DNA of 64,000 nucleotides from assembly GCA_029204225.1 (NCBI GenBank), contig CM055106.1, positions 49,608,908-49,672,907 of the forward strand, given 5' to 3'. Below the pieces are notes generated by a model. The model did no database searches. It was not told where the DNA came from and saw only the letters and a list, made by a program, of their open reading frames with translations. Shown here piece by piece: positions 47,851 to 60,280 of this stretch (its first letter is position 1; the number at the start of each line of letters is the position of its first letter). This DNA is from Diphasiastrum complanatum (Eukaryota; Streptophyta; Lycopodiopsida; Lycopodiales; Lycopodiaceae). Made by a program: the position numbers and the translations under genes.

Positions 47851-47979
47851 AACAGATTTGACAATGACAACATCCACCCACGATCTCCTACAGACAGCAC
47901 ATCCACTTTGTACGATCATGGTTGGATGCTTATCCACCAAAGAGGCCTATAAAGCCTTTATACTCCTATTTCAAAATTA

Positions 47980-49140
47980 ATGGAGAGTAAAGAAGCCATG
48001 TTTTATGAAGATCTACACTCAACCTTGGAAGGGGCCAAGATCAAGGCATCTCAAGATGCATCTCAAATTGTATCTATTGAAGATTATCAAGATGTGAAGG
48101 GGTTGAGGTTTGAGGAGGAGCCTCCTCTGCATATGATTTCAAGAGGATCTTCAAGATGGATGGCCAAGTCTTTATGGTTTATCTTTTATGGTAAAGAGGT
48201 GCAAATTTCAGGTGGTATTCACTTCAACATATTCTCTCATGCTTTTCTTTCATTACTTGATATATCTTGCCTTTATGAGGTTTTTACATCTCATAGTTGG
48301 AGTGAGGTAATGATTGTCTTGTATCATGCCTCTAGTGTAGACATATTACTTGTCATTCATGGCTTAGATATGTTTCCAAATTACTTAGAAAGCAAGTGGT
48401 TGAGTCATCAAGTGTATGCTCTTGGATCTAGTAAGAGCAAGAATGAGCTTGTTTTTCATAGTTTGAAAAATCATGCTTTTATATGGTTTGAGGCATCTCT
48501 TGTCTAGAGGTTTGGAACACACCCCCTCTAATCATTACTGCTTTTGTTGTGACTCTAGCATCACTCTAGTAGTACTATATATGGACGATTTCGTATTACA
48601 AAAAATGATGAAGAGCTTATTAAAGAAATCTACTACACGTTCTTTCATTAGCTATGATGTCACTCTAGTGAGTCAGTTTATGGCAACACGTAGGGAGACA
48701 CATTGGAAATCTGTGAAAAGAATTCTTTGCTATGTTAAGGGCACAAGTACTTATGGTTTGTTATATGAAAAGCAATCTAGTTTGTCGAAGTTGTAGGGCT
48801 TCATAGATGCTAATTGGGCAGGTAGTATTGATGACATGAGATCCACCACATGTTATCTTTTTATTTTGGCAATGGTGCTTTCTCTTGCTCCAACAAAAAG
48901 CAAGAAATGATTGCTCTATCCACTACGGAAGTGAAGTATATAGAGTGATAGCCAAAGTGCTATAGAACTAGCTAGGAATCCATTGGCAATATTTCATGCA
49001 CACATTAATCATGATGAGATTAAATATCACTTCATTAAAGAAAAGCTTTTATCTAGAGAGATTAATATGATACATTGCAAGATTGAAGACCAATTAGCTG
49101 ATATATTTACAAAGTCTTAAGTTCTAGTAAGTTTGATTTT
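47980..49140 (+). pseudogene. Ty1/copia RT C-terminus and RNase H relic
   Basis: After an unassigned N-terminal frame (47980-48507), the RT active-site box LVVLYMDDF appears near 48568, then THWKSVKRILCYVKGTSTYGLL. After a stop, RNase H GFIDANWAGSIDDMRSTTCY (48799 onward), SQSAIELARNP, and EDQLADIFTKS near 49090 follow. Multiple stops. A purine run AAGGGAGAG at 49178-49188 precedes an LTR-like TATTAGAATAG. Confidence 0.8.
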
Positions 49141-49186
49141 TTTAGAAAAAACTCAATGTATGTAAAATAAACTAGAGCTTAAGGGA

Positions 49187-50210
49187 GAGTATTAGAATAG
49201 TAAGCTTGATTTATTTCTAGTAATTTATAGTTCATATGTCGTTTTTACCATAAGTAGCAGTTTTTTGGTACATGCTATAGTGATGACTACCACATCGACA
49301 ACACTCGAGTTAGTTGTTAAAAATTCACAATTCTAGCTTGACTAGTTTTGGTCATATGACTTGTAAATAGTTAGATGGTCATGATGTGGCTTGTCACACG
49401 TGCCAAATAGCATAGGATTCCATTCATAAGGATGTTCTCAAGTAGACCTAAGTGTTAGAACCTTTGGAATGAGTCCAAATTATGCTTAGATACAAGGGAG
49501 AAAAAATAGGAGCTATTTTTGGTAGTTTTTGCATTGTTGAGGGATCTCCAAGATTCCAACCCTAACTTGGTAGGGATGAAAGATCCACCAAAATTAGCAT
49601 TAGGGATAGGTTTAGGGCTACTCATACCTGCCCAAAACCGTGATGGATCATGTATATATAGGTGATGATATCTCACCAAAATCAATCAAGCAATTTCATG
49701 TTTTTTCTCATAATGGTGCAATTGCTCTCTATGTTCATAATTGTTTGAGTACTTGTGATTACTAATGATTATAGGATTGAATGTAGGTCTGGTGTACAGT
49801 ACTCAGACTGTGGGAGGCCGTACTTTCACACGTGTGAAGCCTTCTTCAAGGATTTGGGCCATTTAGTGAGGTTCAAGCATAGATTTTTGATGGATTTTGA
49901 TGGTTCAACTTGTGCTAATCTTATGAAATCATAATCTATTGTTTCCCTCATCATTTCAAGTGTTTTAGGATCCTTATTTGCTGTAATTTTTATATTAGTG
50001 AGTCAAGATAGTTGCCCGTAACGGGGGCCATGCAGTGGTACTCTCTAAAAATTAGTCTAGAACTATATGCATTGTTGTTCTTCCTTTAGTAATGATATAC
50101 AATTCGCAATGTGCTGCTTGGGGTTCCGTCATCTCTTGTGATCCTGATTGTTGAATAGCTTGTTAGGTTGTTAGTGTAAAATTGTAGGATCGATTTGTCA
50201 CATCCCCTGC
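49187..50210 (+). mobile_element. Probable 3' LTR of the copia relic, split by a solo LTR
   Basis: Starts after the purine run as TATTAGAATAG (a TG to TA change would explain the start). It is interrupted at 49315-49994 by a solo LTR, then may continue to about 50210 (...GATTTGTCACA). It does not resemble the 44266-44469 candidate LTR, so the pairing is unresolved. Confidence 0.35.
49310..49999 (+). mobile_element. Solo LTR of the intact copia family with TTAGT duplication
   Basis: The 680-bp LTR 49315-49994 matches the LTRs at 25398 and 30877 almost throughout and ends TTTTTATA instead of TTTTTACA. TTAGT occurs immediately on both sides (49310-49314 and 49995-49999), a perfect 5-bp target duplication. 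The internal region and second LTR were lost, as by recombination between the LTRs. Confidence 0.97.
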
Positions 50211-51186
50211 ATTACACATTGAGAATCAACAACATAACTCCATAGACCACTCTTCTAAATCAAAATGAGGCTATAAATCGGTTGACTTTAGAGAGTGACA
50301 TGATTTCATTTTGAATTGGGATTACATAATGAGATTTGCTTCATCAATGTACTACAATATACCTTCTAGAGTAATGTGCCTACCTTAGGTGCCTTCACAT
50401 AGGTTCAACTAGACAACAATAATTATAATGGCAAGTCACCCACTCCTAGACTTTGGTTAACACACAAGGGAGTGTTTAGTGGGTTGACTAAAAAAACTTC
50501 AGCATTGTCTTTCATGGCTTCTTCGAGATTTTTGACTCCATTATTTAAGTGTTTGGTTTTATTTTTCTCAAGGAATCTTTCTCATAATCGATTGATACAG
50601 ACCTCATTGGATTTTGTGCTTTATGAGAAGGTAATTGCTTCCTTATTATACCTCACACATAAGTAGTGCTTGTGTGCTCTTTCACACTAGAAGGAAAAAA
50701 TTTCTGTTCAATGTGTTTACACATCTTTCTCACAAGACTTATCATTGATTCACCCAGCACAATCCTTGGCTTATGTGTATTCATTTCGTTCAAAAGTTGG
50801 CTTTAGAAAGATTGTATAGTCTAGATTTTGCCCCTTTTCCAAATGAGAGTAGCAATACAATTAATAATGCTATGAATGTCATTTGACAAACCTTTACTAG
50901 ACATATACCATAAAATCTACTTGGAATAGAAGAATTACTTTTTCTGTTATGTACCTTTAAAACACATAAAAACACTTTCAGATTACCAATGCACATGATT
51001 GCTATTTTTCTAAGTTGGCCACATTTCTTATAGGAGCTCTTGGTATATTGATTCCTCTCCTCGTGGAGGGAAAAGGCCTTAAGGCAAACACATACCGGAG
51101 TATCCTAAATGTGGATACCAACCTATTCTGGCAATGCAACTCATCCACTGAATATGCCAAAAAGATCACTTCTATGTAGTAAACTG
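50211..51186. other. No recognisable gene
   Basis: AT-rich spacer. A 64-codon frame at 50472-50666 has no recognisable domain. The end may be the upstream part of PLE copy 2. Confidence 0.35.
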
Positions 51187-52290
<1,104 letters not shown>

Positions 52291-54739
52291 TTGGGGAATG
52301 GCACTTTCTTCGTCAAGGTCATCAACAAAGATCAATGGATGCAAAGGAGGAGGTTCCATGGGGGTAGAAATATTAGAAGTGAAAGCACCATTTTTTTTTT
52401 CCAAACAAGCATTTGAATATGAGCATTACAAAATCTTTCCTCTTTCGCGATACTATCAACATAATTAGAGAGGTTGATAAAGATATTCTCACCGATATTC
52501 AAGGTGTCCTTCTTGCTAATAAAATCCATGTAAATTGTAATCCAATCCATGGTAGTCACAAGATCCGCAAGGCAGAAAATTCTATCTTCAAGACCAGCAG
52601 CATCACATGTAGCCTTATCAGTAGAAACAATAAGATTATGAACTTCAATAGCTTTCTTCATACAACAAATGATGTTTGAATAAGAGGGTTAGGGGGAGGC
52701 AGGGGATCCTTGTAACCAAGGTTGACCGCATCAAGAAACCATCATGAGGACTAAGACATGAAAACAGACCTAGGTTAGTCATAAAATCCAAGTAAAGGTC
52801 AAGGTTTGGTACTAACCCGTGGTACTAACCCGATCAAAGGGTAGTCCGGTTTACATCAAAAAAGATGTAGAAAGAGAGTAAAAAGATTTTACATAGTCTC
52901 TCTTGACAAATCAAGACCAAAGCCTTTGAACCCTTTCATTTTATAGGATAACATGTAAAAACAAAGCTGTATAAAGTCCTACAGTACAAGGTACCATAAA
53001 GCGAAACAAGTTCTAGGATACTCAACTGTTACCTGCCACCATCTCACAACACAAAACCGCACGAGTTAGTATAGTGGGGAAGACAGGTGTCACAGCCGAG
53101 CATCAGTTGGTATCCATGTCCGAGGCAAGATTCACTTCTTTATCATCATAAACTCAATTGCATAAAATACGTCCAATCTTCCCAAGCATAGTGTACTTTA
53201 CTCACAATACGTTTAGCCCTAGGTTTTTCACCGTATCAGGGCATAAGCCATACTAATCAGTTTTAGGGCATAAGCAACGCGCATATCACACTAACATATG
53301 TATGAAGCTATTATATATATATATATTTTAGATAACGTATAGGAAGGCACGATCCATGTATAGCGTCAGGTATCAGGATAGCAGATCCGTGCCATGCTGA
53401 CCCATAAAACTTCATGGAGATTCTTTAGAGTTCAAATGCTATGAGACTTGGGCAAATCCATGTCATTCAAGCTTCAATGAACCATACTCATTCATAGCTA
53501 AAATGTACTAACTGCAATCATAGTCCATTCTTCCAATTATTTGTATTTGCGTCATTTTATTTAGCATACAACCAAAGTAAAGCAATTGTATTTCATAAAG
53601 ACAAGTAATCACACATTTACACATCTATCTTGTTTCCTTATCTTTTGTGTGAATATATTGATAAGAAATAGCATTTTCATATGAAATGCATATACTAACA
53701 ATCTTTCCTAAACCCTAAGATATGTTTACAAAGAAATCTTATGGTTTAGGTGATACTACTCAACCTGTAATGAGATATTACTTCAAACTGTATGCGTGGT
53801 GAAGTGATATCCTGAGAACTACCCAGTCTTCGAATAGTAAGCAACATCTTCGCTTTATATGCAATTGATTCAATACAAATAGCATTTCGTTAAAAAGCAA
53901 TCAAATTGTTTTAAACGTCTTCTTTGAAGGAAAAGTCATAACCTCATACTATAGTACTTAGCCATATCTCCCTTTAGTAGTATACTCTACTTGTATACAT
54001 GCATTTCATTCCTCATAGAAGACGCTATACTTGGCTATCTTTATCTCGTAAAGTATTTAAGTATGTTTCAAAGAGACCATGCCTTAGGTAGTTAACGAGC
54101 ATACATCAATCTTGTTTTATTTGGTTCCTACCATTATCAATTTAGTAATTGGGCGTTCATCTTCCCTATCGGAAGTGCACCATTATATCACTTTTTTTAA
54201 CATATATTATACTCAAGAAAAATCGTAGTGAGGTGGAGTTTTACCAAATCCATCAGCACTGAGCTATAAACCAAAAAACGCATGCATTATAGTGTATAAA
54301 TGTGCATGACCAACAACGATTCATCATTAGCAAGTGAAATAACTTCTTCATTGATTCACGTATAGCATAAAATCCATCAACGATGCACTACAGTTTAGAA
54401 AACGTGTGTAGATGGTAAGAAATGTGTTGGATCACCAACAATCCATCACTAGTTCATACAAGAACTTCCTTATTGAATCACACATAGCGTTGGTTCACCA
54501 GCGACCAATACCAAGGCAAAAGTATTATAGCTATGAGCAAGATTCATGCCTTTCAAGTAGGCGCGGTCCTCTATGGAGGCAGTGATCTATAGTAAACTGA
54601 AAACTTCGATTTATGTATGCTTTACAAAATTGTCCAGCATAAATCATAAGTGTATTGGTTAGCCAATCAATCATGCTTGCAAGGCAAGTAAATCCCTTAA
54701 TCATGAATAAAAAAAATTGGAGAAACCAGCAGTAGTTCG
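52291..54739. other. Unassigned DNA between two inverted PLE copies
   Basis: A 109-codon minus-strand frame at 52332-52661 (CDAAGLEDRIFCLADLVTTM) has no recognised domain. From about 53040 to 54100 there is weak similarity to 37720-38600. The words TCACCAACAATCCATCA and TCACCAGCGACCAAT recur near 54310-54510. No gene is supported. Confidence 0.35.
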
Positions 54740-55080
54740 CTACCAATACTTGCTAACATGCCTGTAGTTGTTCTATGAGCAATGGCAAGCATGTGTAATC
54801 CTTCCATAAGCCTTGCTATATCTCCTCCACGTCAAAACATAGTAGTAGCCAGTCACAGTAGGGAGAGCAAAGAGAGGAGAAGGCAAAAAGACCACAATAG
54901 GAAGGATGGAACAAAGGTGTTCCAGTCCTCTTCTTATAGTTTATTGAGGTAAACTTGGAGCACCAAGTTAACAACGTTGTGCACCATTAGATTATAACCT
55001 AGAACACGTGTAGCGATCTTCACCATGTAACAGCGACTTGTTAAGCTAGCTTTCACAAAGTTCGAAAAGCCCCCCCCCCC
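54740..55080 (-). mobile_element. PLE terminal region, minus-strand fragment (part 1)
   Basis: The reverse complement matches 51980-52290 of copy 2: GCAAGTATTGG, the ACATGCTTGCCATTGCTC block, the TATA-like ACTATAAGAAGAGG, and GTTATAATCTAA. It ends in a C run (55070-55080) that corresponds to the G run of copy 2. The LTR element 55081-60153 inserted here; the rest is at 60154-60280. No RT is left. Confidence 0.8.
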
Positions 55081-56316
55081 TGTTGTAAAGCTACCTTTAC
55101 AAGCTTTACTTGCGGCGCCATCGGCGCCAGCTATGTCCCCGGCGCCAGCAGCGCCACTGCTGCTCCCGGCGCCGGCGCCGCTCCCGGCGCCACTGTGACC
55201 AGAATCCAGCCGGCGCCGAGTTCCTATGGCTGAAAATCTTTGATCGGTTCTAGCGAAGTCCAGAGAGCTCAGATCGATGTGCAATCACCTCACACGATCT
55301 AGGCATGATTAAAGGAAGCCTGGGGATCAATAAAATCTAGAGAGAGAAAATGACTTTCTAGAAAGAGAAAATCCTAGAGAGAGAAAAACGTGCTTTACCA
55401 GCTTGGGTAGAGTGCTTGGTATGAGGGGGGGTGCCGAATCACACCAATACTATAGGGGAGTGCGGGTTGCGACTCAGGGCGAGCTCCAACCAAGTCTCAG
55501 CCTCCCTTGCTGGAATGTTGTCATGGCTCTCGCCTTGGCATGCTAGCGCCCCGGAGACTAGGGTCGGTCACACACTTGAAATGTAACCTTCTCAGATTTA
55601 TCAATAAAGTGGGATTTTTCTCAAACTGACTCTGATTACCTTCTGGGTTTCAGTGTTCGGTAAAAGCGCCAGTTGTAAGGCCGCTTTCAAAATTTTTAAC
55701 TTGGCACATAGCTGAGGGTCGTATCCCGGGACGCCAGCGGTATGCCGTCGGGACCATTCGGTCCGTGGCGCCAGCGGTATGCTGTCGGGACCATTTGGTC
55801 CAAGAACTGGTTGTTTCCATATCTGTCGCGGCTTGTGGTTCTGAGTGTTCCTTGCATGAACGTGAATAGGTTAAGCTCTTGGGGAACGGGCTCTAACCTG
55901 TCGGCTGAGTTGGATGGCTTGCTTGGGTGGATGTTACCTGTTTATGGCTGTCCAGTCTGGCGTGGCGCCAGGTTGGCTTCCAGCGCTCGTGACGAAGCTT
56001 TCAGTTGGTTAAGTCTGATGTAAGTCAGACCGCTTGCTTGGAATGGATGTTACTCGTTTGTAACGAAGCTTCGAGTTGGTTAAGTTTGATGTATGTCGGG
56101 TGGCTTGCTTGGAGGGAAGTCACCCACGTCGGGACCCCCGATCTGGCATGGCGCCAGGTTGGATCTCAATGTTGGTTTTCGGAACTTCAAGTTGGTTAAG
56201 TCTGATCGTTGTTGGCGAGTTGGCTGCTTGTATGTCAAGTGGGTTTGGATGGCAAGAGTTGAAGGCTGGGAAGCTAAGTCGTGGTTCCCGGCTCCCTTTG
56301 GGATGCTTGCGCTACA
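55081..56316 (+). repeat. 5' LTR of the non-autonomous element
   Basis: Contains seven GGCGCC palindromes between 55113 and 55216, an AATAAA signal at 55603-55608, a tandem pair built on GCGGTATGCCGTCGGGACCA near 55735-55800, and three degenerate copies of GTTGGTTAAGTYTGATGT (about 56004, 56075, 56190). Frames across the GC-rich part give Gly/Ala-rich peptides without known domains. Confidence 0.95.
55603..55608 (+). terminator. Poly(A) signal in the LTR
   Basis: AATAAA within the LTR; the matching site in the 3' LTR is at 59440-59445, which would terminate element transcripts. Confidence 0.5.
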
Positions 56317-56318
56317 TG

Positions 56319-56330
56319 TGGTATCAGAGC
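56319..56330 (+). other. Primer-binding site, initiator-Met tRNA
   Basis: TGGTATCAGAGC, two bases after the LTR end. Same site as in the intact copia element at 26080, which is consistent with trans-mobilisation by copia-type enzymes, though not proof. Confidence 0.9.
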
Positions 56331-56406
56331 CGACTGGCCGGTCAGCTATGCGGATCTCACGGAAATGGCCACGGTTTGGGGTTCATCAAGACAACTGTTG
56401 TGCAAG

Positions 56407-56800
56407 GTGCTGCCCACAGTGTAAGCACGGGTGCGTCCACGGTCGGGGTGGTCGGCAGAACGGGGGACTTGATGAGTCAAGGTGCTGCCCTTGAGGTGTA
56501 AGCACGGTCAGTTCTCGCGGTTCGGGCCTGGCGCTGTCTGCATGTAGGACGGATGAGGCAAAGTGCTGCCTAGGGAGGTGAAAGCACGGTCTGTACCTTG
56601 TGGGGTGCGGGGCGACATATTCGAACTGTACGGGTTAACCATTGATACAGAGATGCTGCTCGAATTCGGGTGTAAAGCACGGGTGGTTAGCTGCCGGTGC
56701 GGGATAGCTGCCGATCGTTTAGCTATAAGGGCTATCAACCAAAAAGTGGTGGGGCGTGACTGAGGCAATGTGCTGCTTAATGGTGAAAGCACGGATAGTT
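56407..56800 (+). repeat. Five-fold stem-loop array GTGCT...AGCACGG behind the primer site
   Basis: The unit GTGCTGC, 8-15 bases, then GTGTAAGCACGG or GTGAAAGCACGG occurs at about 56407, 56482, 56563, 56652 (as ATGCTGC) and 56770. GTGCT and AGCAC can pair as a 5-bp stem in four of the five; the 56652 unit, starting ATGCT, pairs less well. Spacing grows from 75 to 117 bases. Three units are preceded by GATGAGTCAA, GATGAGGCAA or TGAGGCAA. Confidence 0.7.
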
Positions 56801-57069
56801 GGAGGGGTGTCCTATGTGGGCTGATTCCGTGATCGATTTGTATGGGCGCGGCCAGGCAAAGGTCCATTGGCATGACCATCTCAAAGGGGGACCTTGCCTT
56901 TGTTACTTGTTAGTAAACCTGCCTGAGTGTCTTACTTGTACGTATTCGTGGTGAGTCTTAGTACTCGTGCTTTGCCTGGTTTGCATGATTGCTTGTGATA
57001 CAAGGAGCTGATGGCTCGAGAAGGAACCTTTTCTTTTGAAGGCTGATACCATTAAACAAAGAGGACTAC

Positions 57070-57575
57070 AGAATCTGTGGGGCGGATTTGAAGTTCAAGT
57101 ACTCACACGTGAACGACAACGAAACGACTCAATGTTTGCAAAGGATGGATGGCTAGCCTGTTTTTTTGGGTTAGTTTCATTTGCGACAACGCCCACCAGA
57201 CGCAAGCAGGAAGTCAAAAAGTTGGAAAGGGCCATTTCAGGGGAGATCTTCTATGGAGCAGTTGGTCTTCATTTTGGGACGGCCACCTTCGGAACTGAAA
57301 CTCACTGAGCATGGGCGATATCCAGAATCTGTGCGGCGGATTTGCAGTTCAAGTACTCGCACGTGAACGACAACGAAATGACTCAATGTTTGCAAAGGAT
57401 GGATGACTAGCCTGTTTCTTGGGTTAGTTTCATTTGCGACAACGCCCACCAGACGCAAGCAGGAAGTCAAAAGTTGGAAAGGGCAATTTCAGGGGAGATC
57501 TTCTATAGCAGTTGGTCTTCATTTTGGGACGGCCACCTTCGGAACTGAAACTCACTGAGCATGGGTGATATCCAG
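57070..57575 (+). repeat. Tandem duplication of about 253 bp
   Basis: 57070-57323 and 57324-57575 start AGAATCTGTG and are about 95% alike, with small indels. It lies in the interior of the non-autonomous LTR element. Confidence 0.9.
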
Positions 57576-58908
57576 TATCAGTTGGGTTTTTCCTCAAAGG
57601 GGAAAAGACTAGGATCCTCTTCAGAGATTGGCAACAAGTTGGATCGAGCCATAATCCTAGCCGATGGGAAGCAAAGTGTTGGAAAGGCTTTTTGTCCGAA
57701 GAACTCTACTCTAAAGTCCGATCAGCTGATTTATTAAGTGGAGGGGAACTATCACACACACCTCTCTCTTGGGGCAAATTTTGAATTAAAGTTGATCAAA
57801 ATGGGGGCAAATTCAAGGTGACCTAGCCATACTCACACGAGGAGACTGGCGAACTTTGGACCTAATAAGTTGACAAGTTTTTGTTGTGGAAAGGAAAGTT
57901 TGTTATAGGCTTTCTCTGGACCAACAATGATGAGGAAACATATGAGTACGCTGGCTTGTGTTACGTGTAAGGCAGCTGATCAATGAAGGAACTGTGAAAG
58001 TTGAGTCTTGCATGAGAGACTTGGTATTTCGAACGGACACTAAGGGACAGTTCGCGTTGAGATCGGATTAGTGCAAACTCTGGGTGCATGTTTCTGATTC
58101 AAAGAGAGCTACTTGAAGCCAAGCTCGATGTACACTTCTTGTTTTGACTGTGAGACAACTAACCAGTGATGGAATTGTGAAAGTCAAGTTTTGCGCGACG
58201 GACATGGTGCTTCAAACAAACGCGAAGAGATAGTTCGGATGCGGATCAAACTGGTGTGACCCTTTGGCTTTCCACGAGGTCAATGGTTACATTTGGGCTG
58301 ATTCAAAGAGCTACTTCAAGCTAAGTGAGAGGTGCATTGCGGAGTACTCAATCTTTGCCTACCTTAAAGAGCCAAGATGGAAAAGTATCAAGATCAGGCT
58401 TGGACAAGGAGAGAAATCAAGGTGCAGAAGCAACAAGGCACGGAGTGGACCATAAAGTGGGCAATCAAACGATAAATCCTTCGGCTCAGGGAGCCTTGAT
58501 ACCTGTGCGGAACTGAACAAACCTGGAGCTCAGGGATCTCAACACAAAGTGCATCAAGGACAAATCAGGAGCTCAAAGGAGTTCCAAAGTCGAAAGTCAG
58601 AAGCGACAGGGGCGAACATTTCAAAGAAAGGCCTCTGTCACCAGTTAATAAGGTTCTCGGGTTTTACGAAAGCGATATCAAATCTACGCTTTTCCCAGAC
58701 AAAGATATATTTTCAAGTTATGTAATTTTTCAGTACAAAGAGCTGAGCCTCCGACTTGTGGTGTGCCAGCTTCAATGTTAATAAAAAGTGGCCAGTAAAT
58801 TGAGTACTGTGCCTAGTAGCTTAAATGTATAGTCATTTTAATTGGGAGACACCTTTACTTTAATCTGACATCTGATGAGGACATTGGATTTTATAAAGGT
58901 GGGGTGGA

Positions 58909-60153
58909 TGTTGTAAAGCTACCTTTACAAGCTTTACTTGTGGCGCCATCGGCGCCAGCTATGTCCCCGGCGCCAGCAGCGCCACTGCTGCTCCCGGCGC
59001 CAACGGCGCCGGCGCCGCTCCCGGCGCCACTGTGACCAGAATCCAGCCGGCGCCGAGTTCCTATGGCTGAAAATCTTTGATCGGTTCTAGCGAAGTCCAG
59101 AGAGCTCAGATCGATGTGCAATCACCTCACACGATCTAGGCATGATTAAAGGAAGCCTGGGGATCAATAAAATCTAGAGAGAGAAAATGACTTTCTAGAA
59201 AGAGAAAATCCTAGAGAGAGAAAAACGTGCTTTACCAGCTTGGGTAGAGTGCTTGGTATGAGGGGGGGTGCCGAATCACACCAATACTATAGGGGAGTGC
59301 GGGTTGCGACTCAGGGCGAGCTCCAACCAAGTCTCAGCCTCCCTTGCTGGAATGTTGTCATGGCTCTCGCCTTGGCATGCTAGCGCCCCGGAGACTAGGG
59401 TCGGTCACACACTTGAAATGTAACCTTCTCAGATTTATCAATAAAGTGGGATTTTCCTCAAACTGACTCTGATTACCTTCTGGGTTTCAGTGTTCGGTAA
59501 AAGCGCCAGTTGTAAGGCCGCTTTCAAAATTTTTAACTTGGCACATAGCTGAGGGTCGTATCCCGGGACGCCAGCGGTATGCCGTCGGGACCATTCGGTC
59601 CGTGGCGCCAGCGGTATGCTGTCGGGACCATTTGGTCCAAGAACTGGTTGTTTCCATATCTGTCGCGGCTTGTGGTTCTGAGTGTTCCTTGCATGAACGT
59701 GAATAGGTTAAGCTCTTGGGGAACGGGCTCTAACCTGTCGGCTGAGTTGGATGGCTTGCTTGGGTGGATGTTACCTGTTTATGGCTGTCCAGTCTGGCGT
59801 GGCGCCAGGTTGGCTTCCAGCGCTCGTGACGAAGCTTTCAGTTGGTTAAGTCTGATGTAAGTCAGACCGCTTGCTTGGAATGGATGTTACTCGTTTGTAA
59901 CGAAGCTTCGAGTTGGTTAAGTTTGATGTATGTCGGGCGGCTTGCTTGGAGGGAAGTCACCCACGTCGGGACCCCCGATCTGGCATGGCGCCAGGTTGGA
60001 TCTCAATGTTGGTTTTCGGAACTTCAAGTTGGTTAAGTCTGATCGTTGTTGGCGAGTTGGCTGCTTGTATGTCAAGTGGGTTTGGATGGCAAGAGTTGAA
60101 GGCTGGGAAGCTAAGTCGTGGTTCCCGGCTCCCTTTGGGATGCTTGCGCTACA
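58909..60153 (+). repeat. 3' LTR of the non-autonomous element
   Basis: 1245 bp. It carries an eighth GGCGCC through a 9-bp insertion (CCAACGGCG type) relative to the 5' LTR. Visible substitutions: TTGTGGCGCC versus TTGCGGCGCC, GATTTTCCTC versus GATTTTTCTC, GGGCGGCTTG versus GGGTGGCTTG. Confidence 0.95.
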
Positions 60154-60280
60154 CCCCCCCCCCCCCCCCCCCCCCCTCTTTTTTGCATGTATAAGATAGA
60201 AGAGATTCGAATTAGTAGGGCGAAGCAAAGGCTATCATGGTTACTTAGGGTAGAATCTAGATATGGAGTGGCGGTCTAAC
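60154..60280 (-). mobile_element. PLE terminal region, minus-strand fragment (part 2) with poly-C
   Basis: A 23-base C run (60154-60176) is followed by sequence whose reverse complement matches 51885-51985 of PLE copy 2, including CTACTAATTCGAATCTC and CTTATACATGCAAAA. It continues the fragment at 54740-55080 across the LTR element. The poly-C run is longer than the G7 in copy 2, so it has expanded. Confidence 0.8.

Larger units (their letters stand above)
46683..47909. repeat. 60-bp inverted repeats flanking an inverted copia segment
   Basis: The arm 46683-46742 (CAAAGTGGATGTGTTGTCTG ...) pairs with 47851-47909 with only a few mismatches. Between the arms the copia protease-integrase part is on the minus strand, while gag (left) and RNase H (right) are on the plus strand. 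Confidence 0.8.
55081..60153 (+). mobile_element. Young non-autonomous LTR retrotransposon without gag-pol
   Basis: LTRs 55081-56316 and 58909-60153 (TGTTGTAAAGC...GCGCTACA) differ at about three bases plus one 9-bp GC insertion. The primer-binding site TGGTATCAGAGC (56319-56330) follows the 5' LTR after two bases. A purine tract AAAGGTGGGGTGGA ends at 58908 before the 3' LTR. It inserted into a poly-C run, so CCCCC flanks both sides. The 2.6-kb interior has no RT, integrase, protease or gag signal, making it a LARD/TRIM-like element moved by enzymes from elsewhere. Confidence 0.93.

Noticed and set aside
54934-55284. Gly/Ala-rich minus-strand frame across the LTR start
   Set aside because: It spans the junction of two different elements and its composition comes from GGCGCC repeats.
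55742-56501. Several overlapping plus-strand frames in the GC-rich LTR, repeated at 59579-60199
   Set aside because: They overlap in different frames, cross the LTR end and primer site, and show no domain.
58861-58890. CTGATGAG resembling a hammerhead ribozyme core
   Set aside because: The second conserved GAAA box and pairing stems could not be found nearby.
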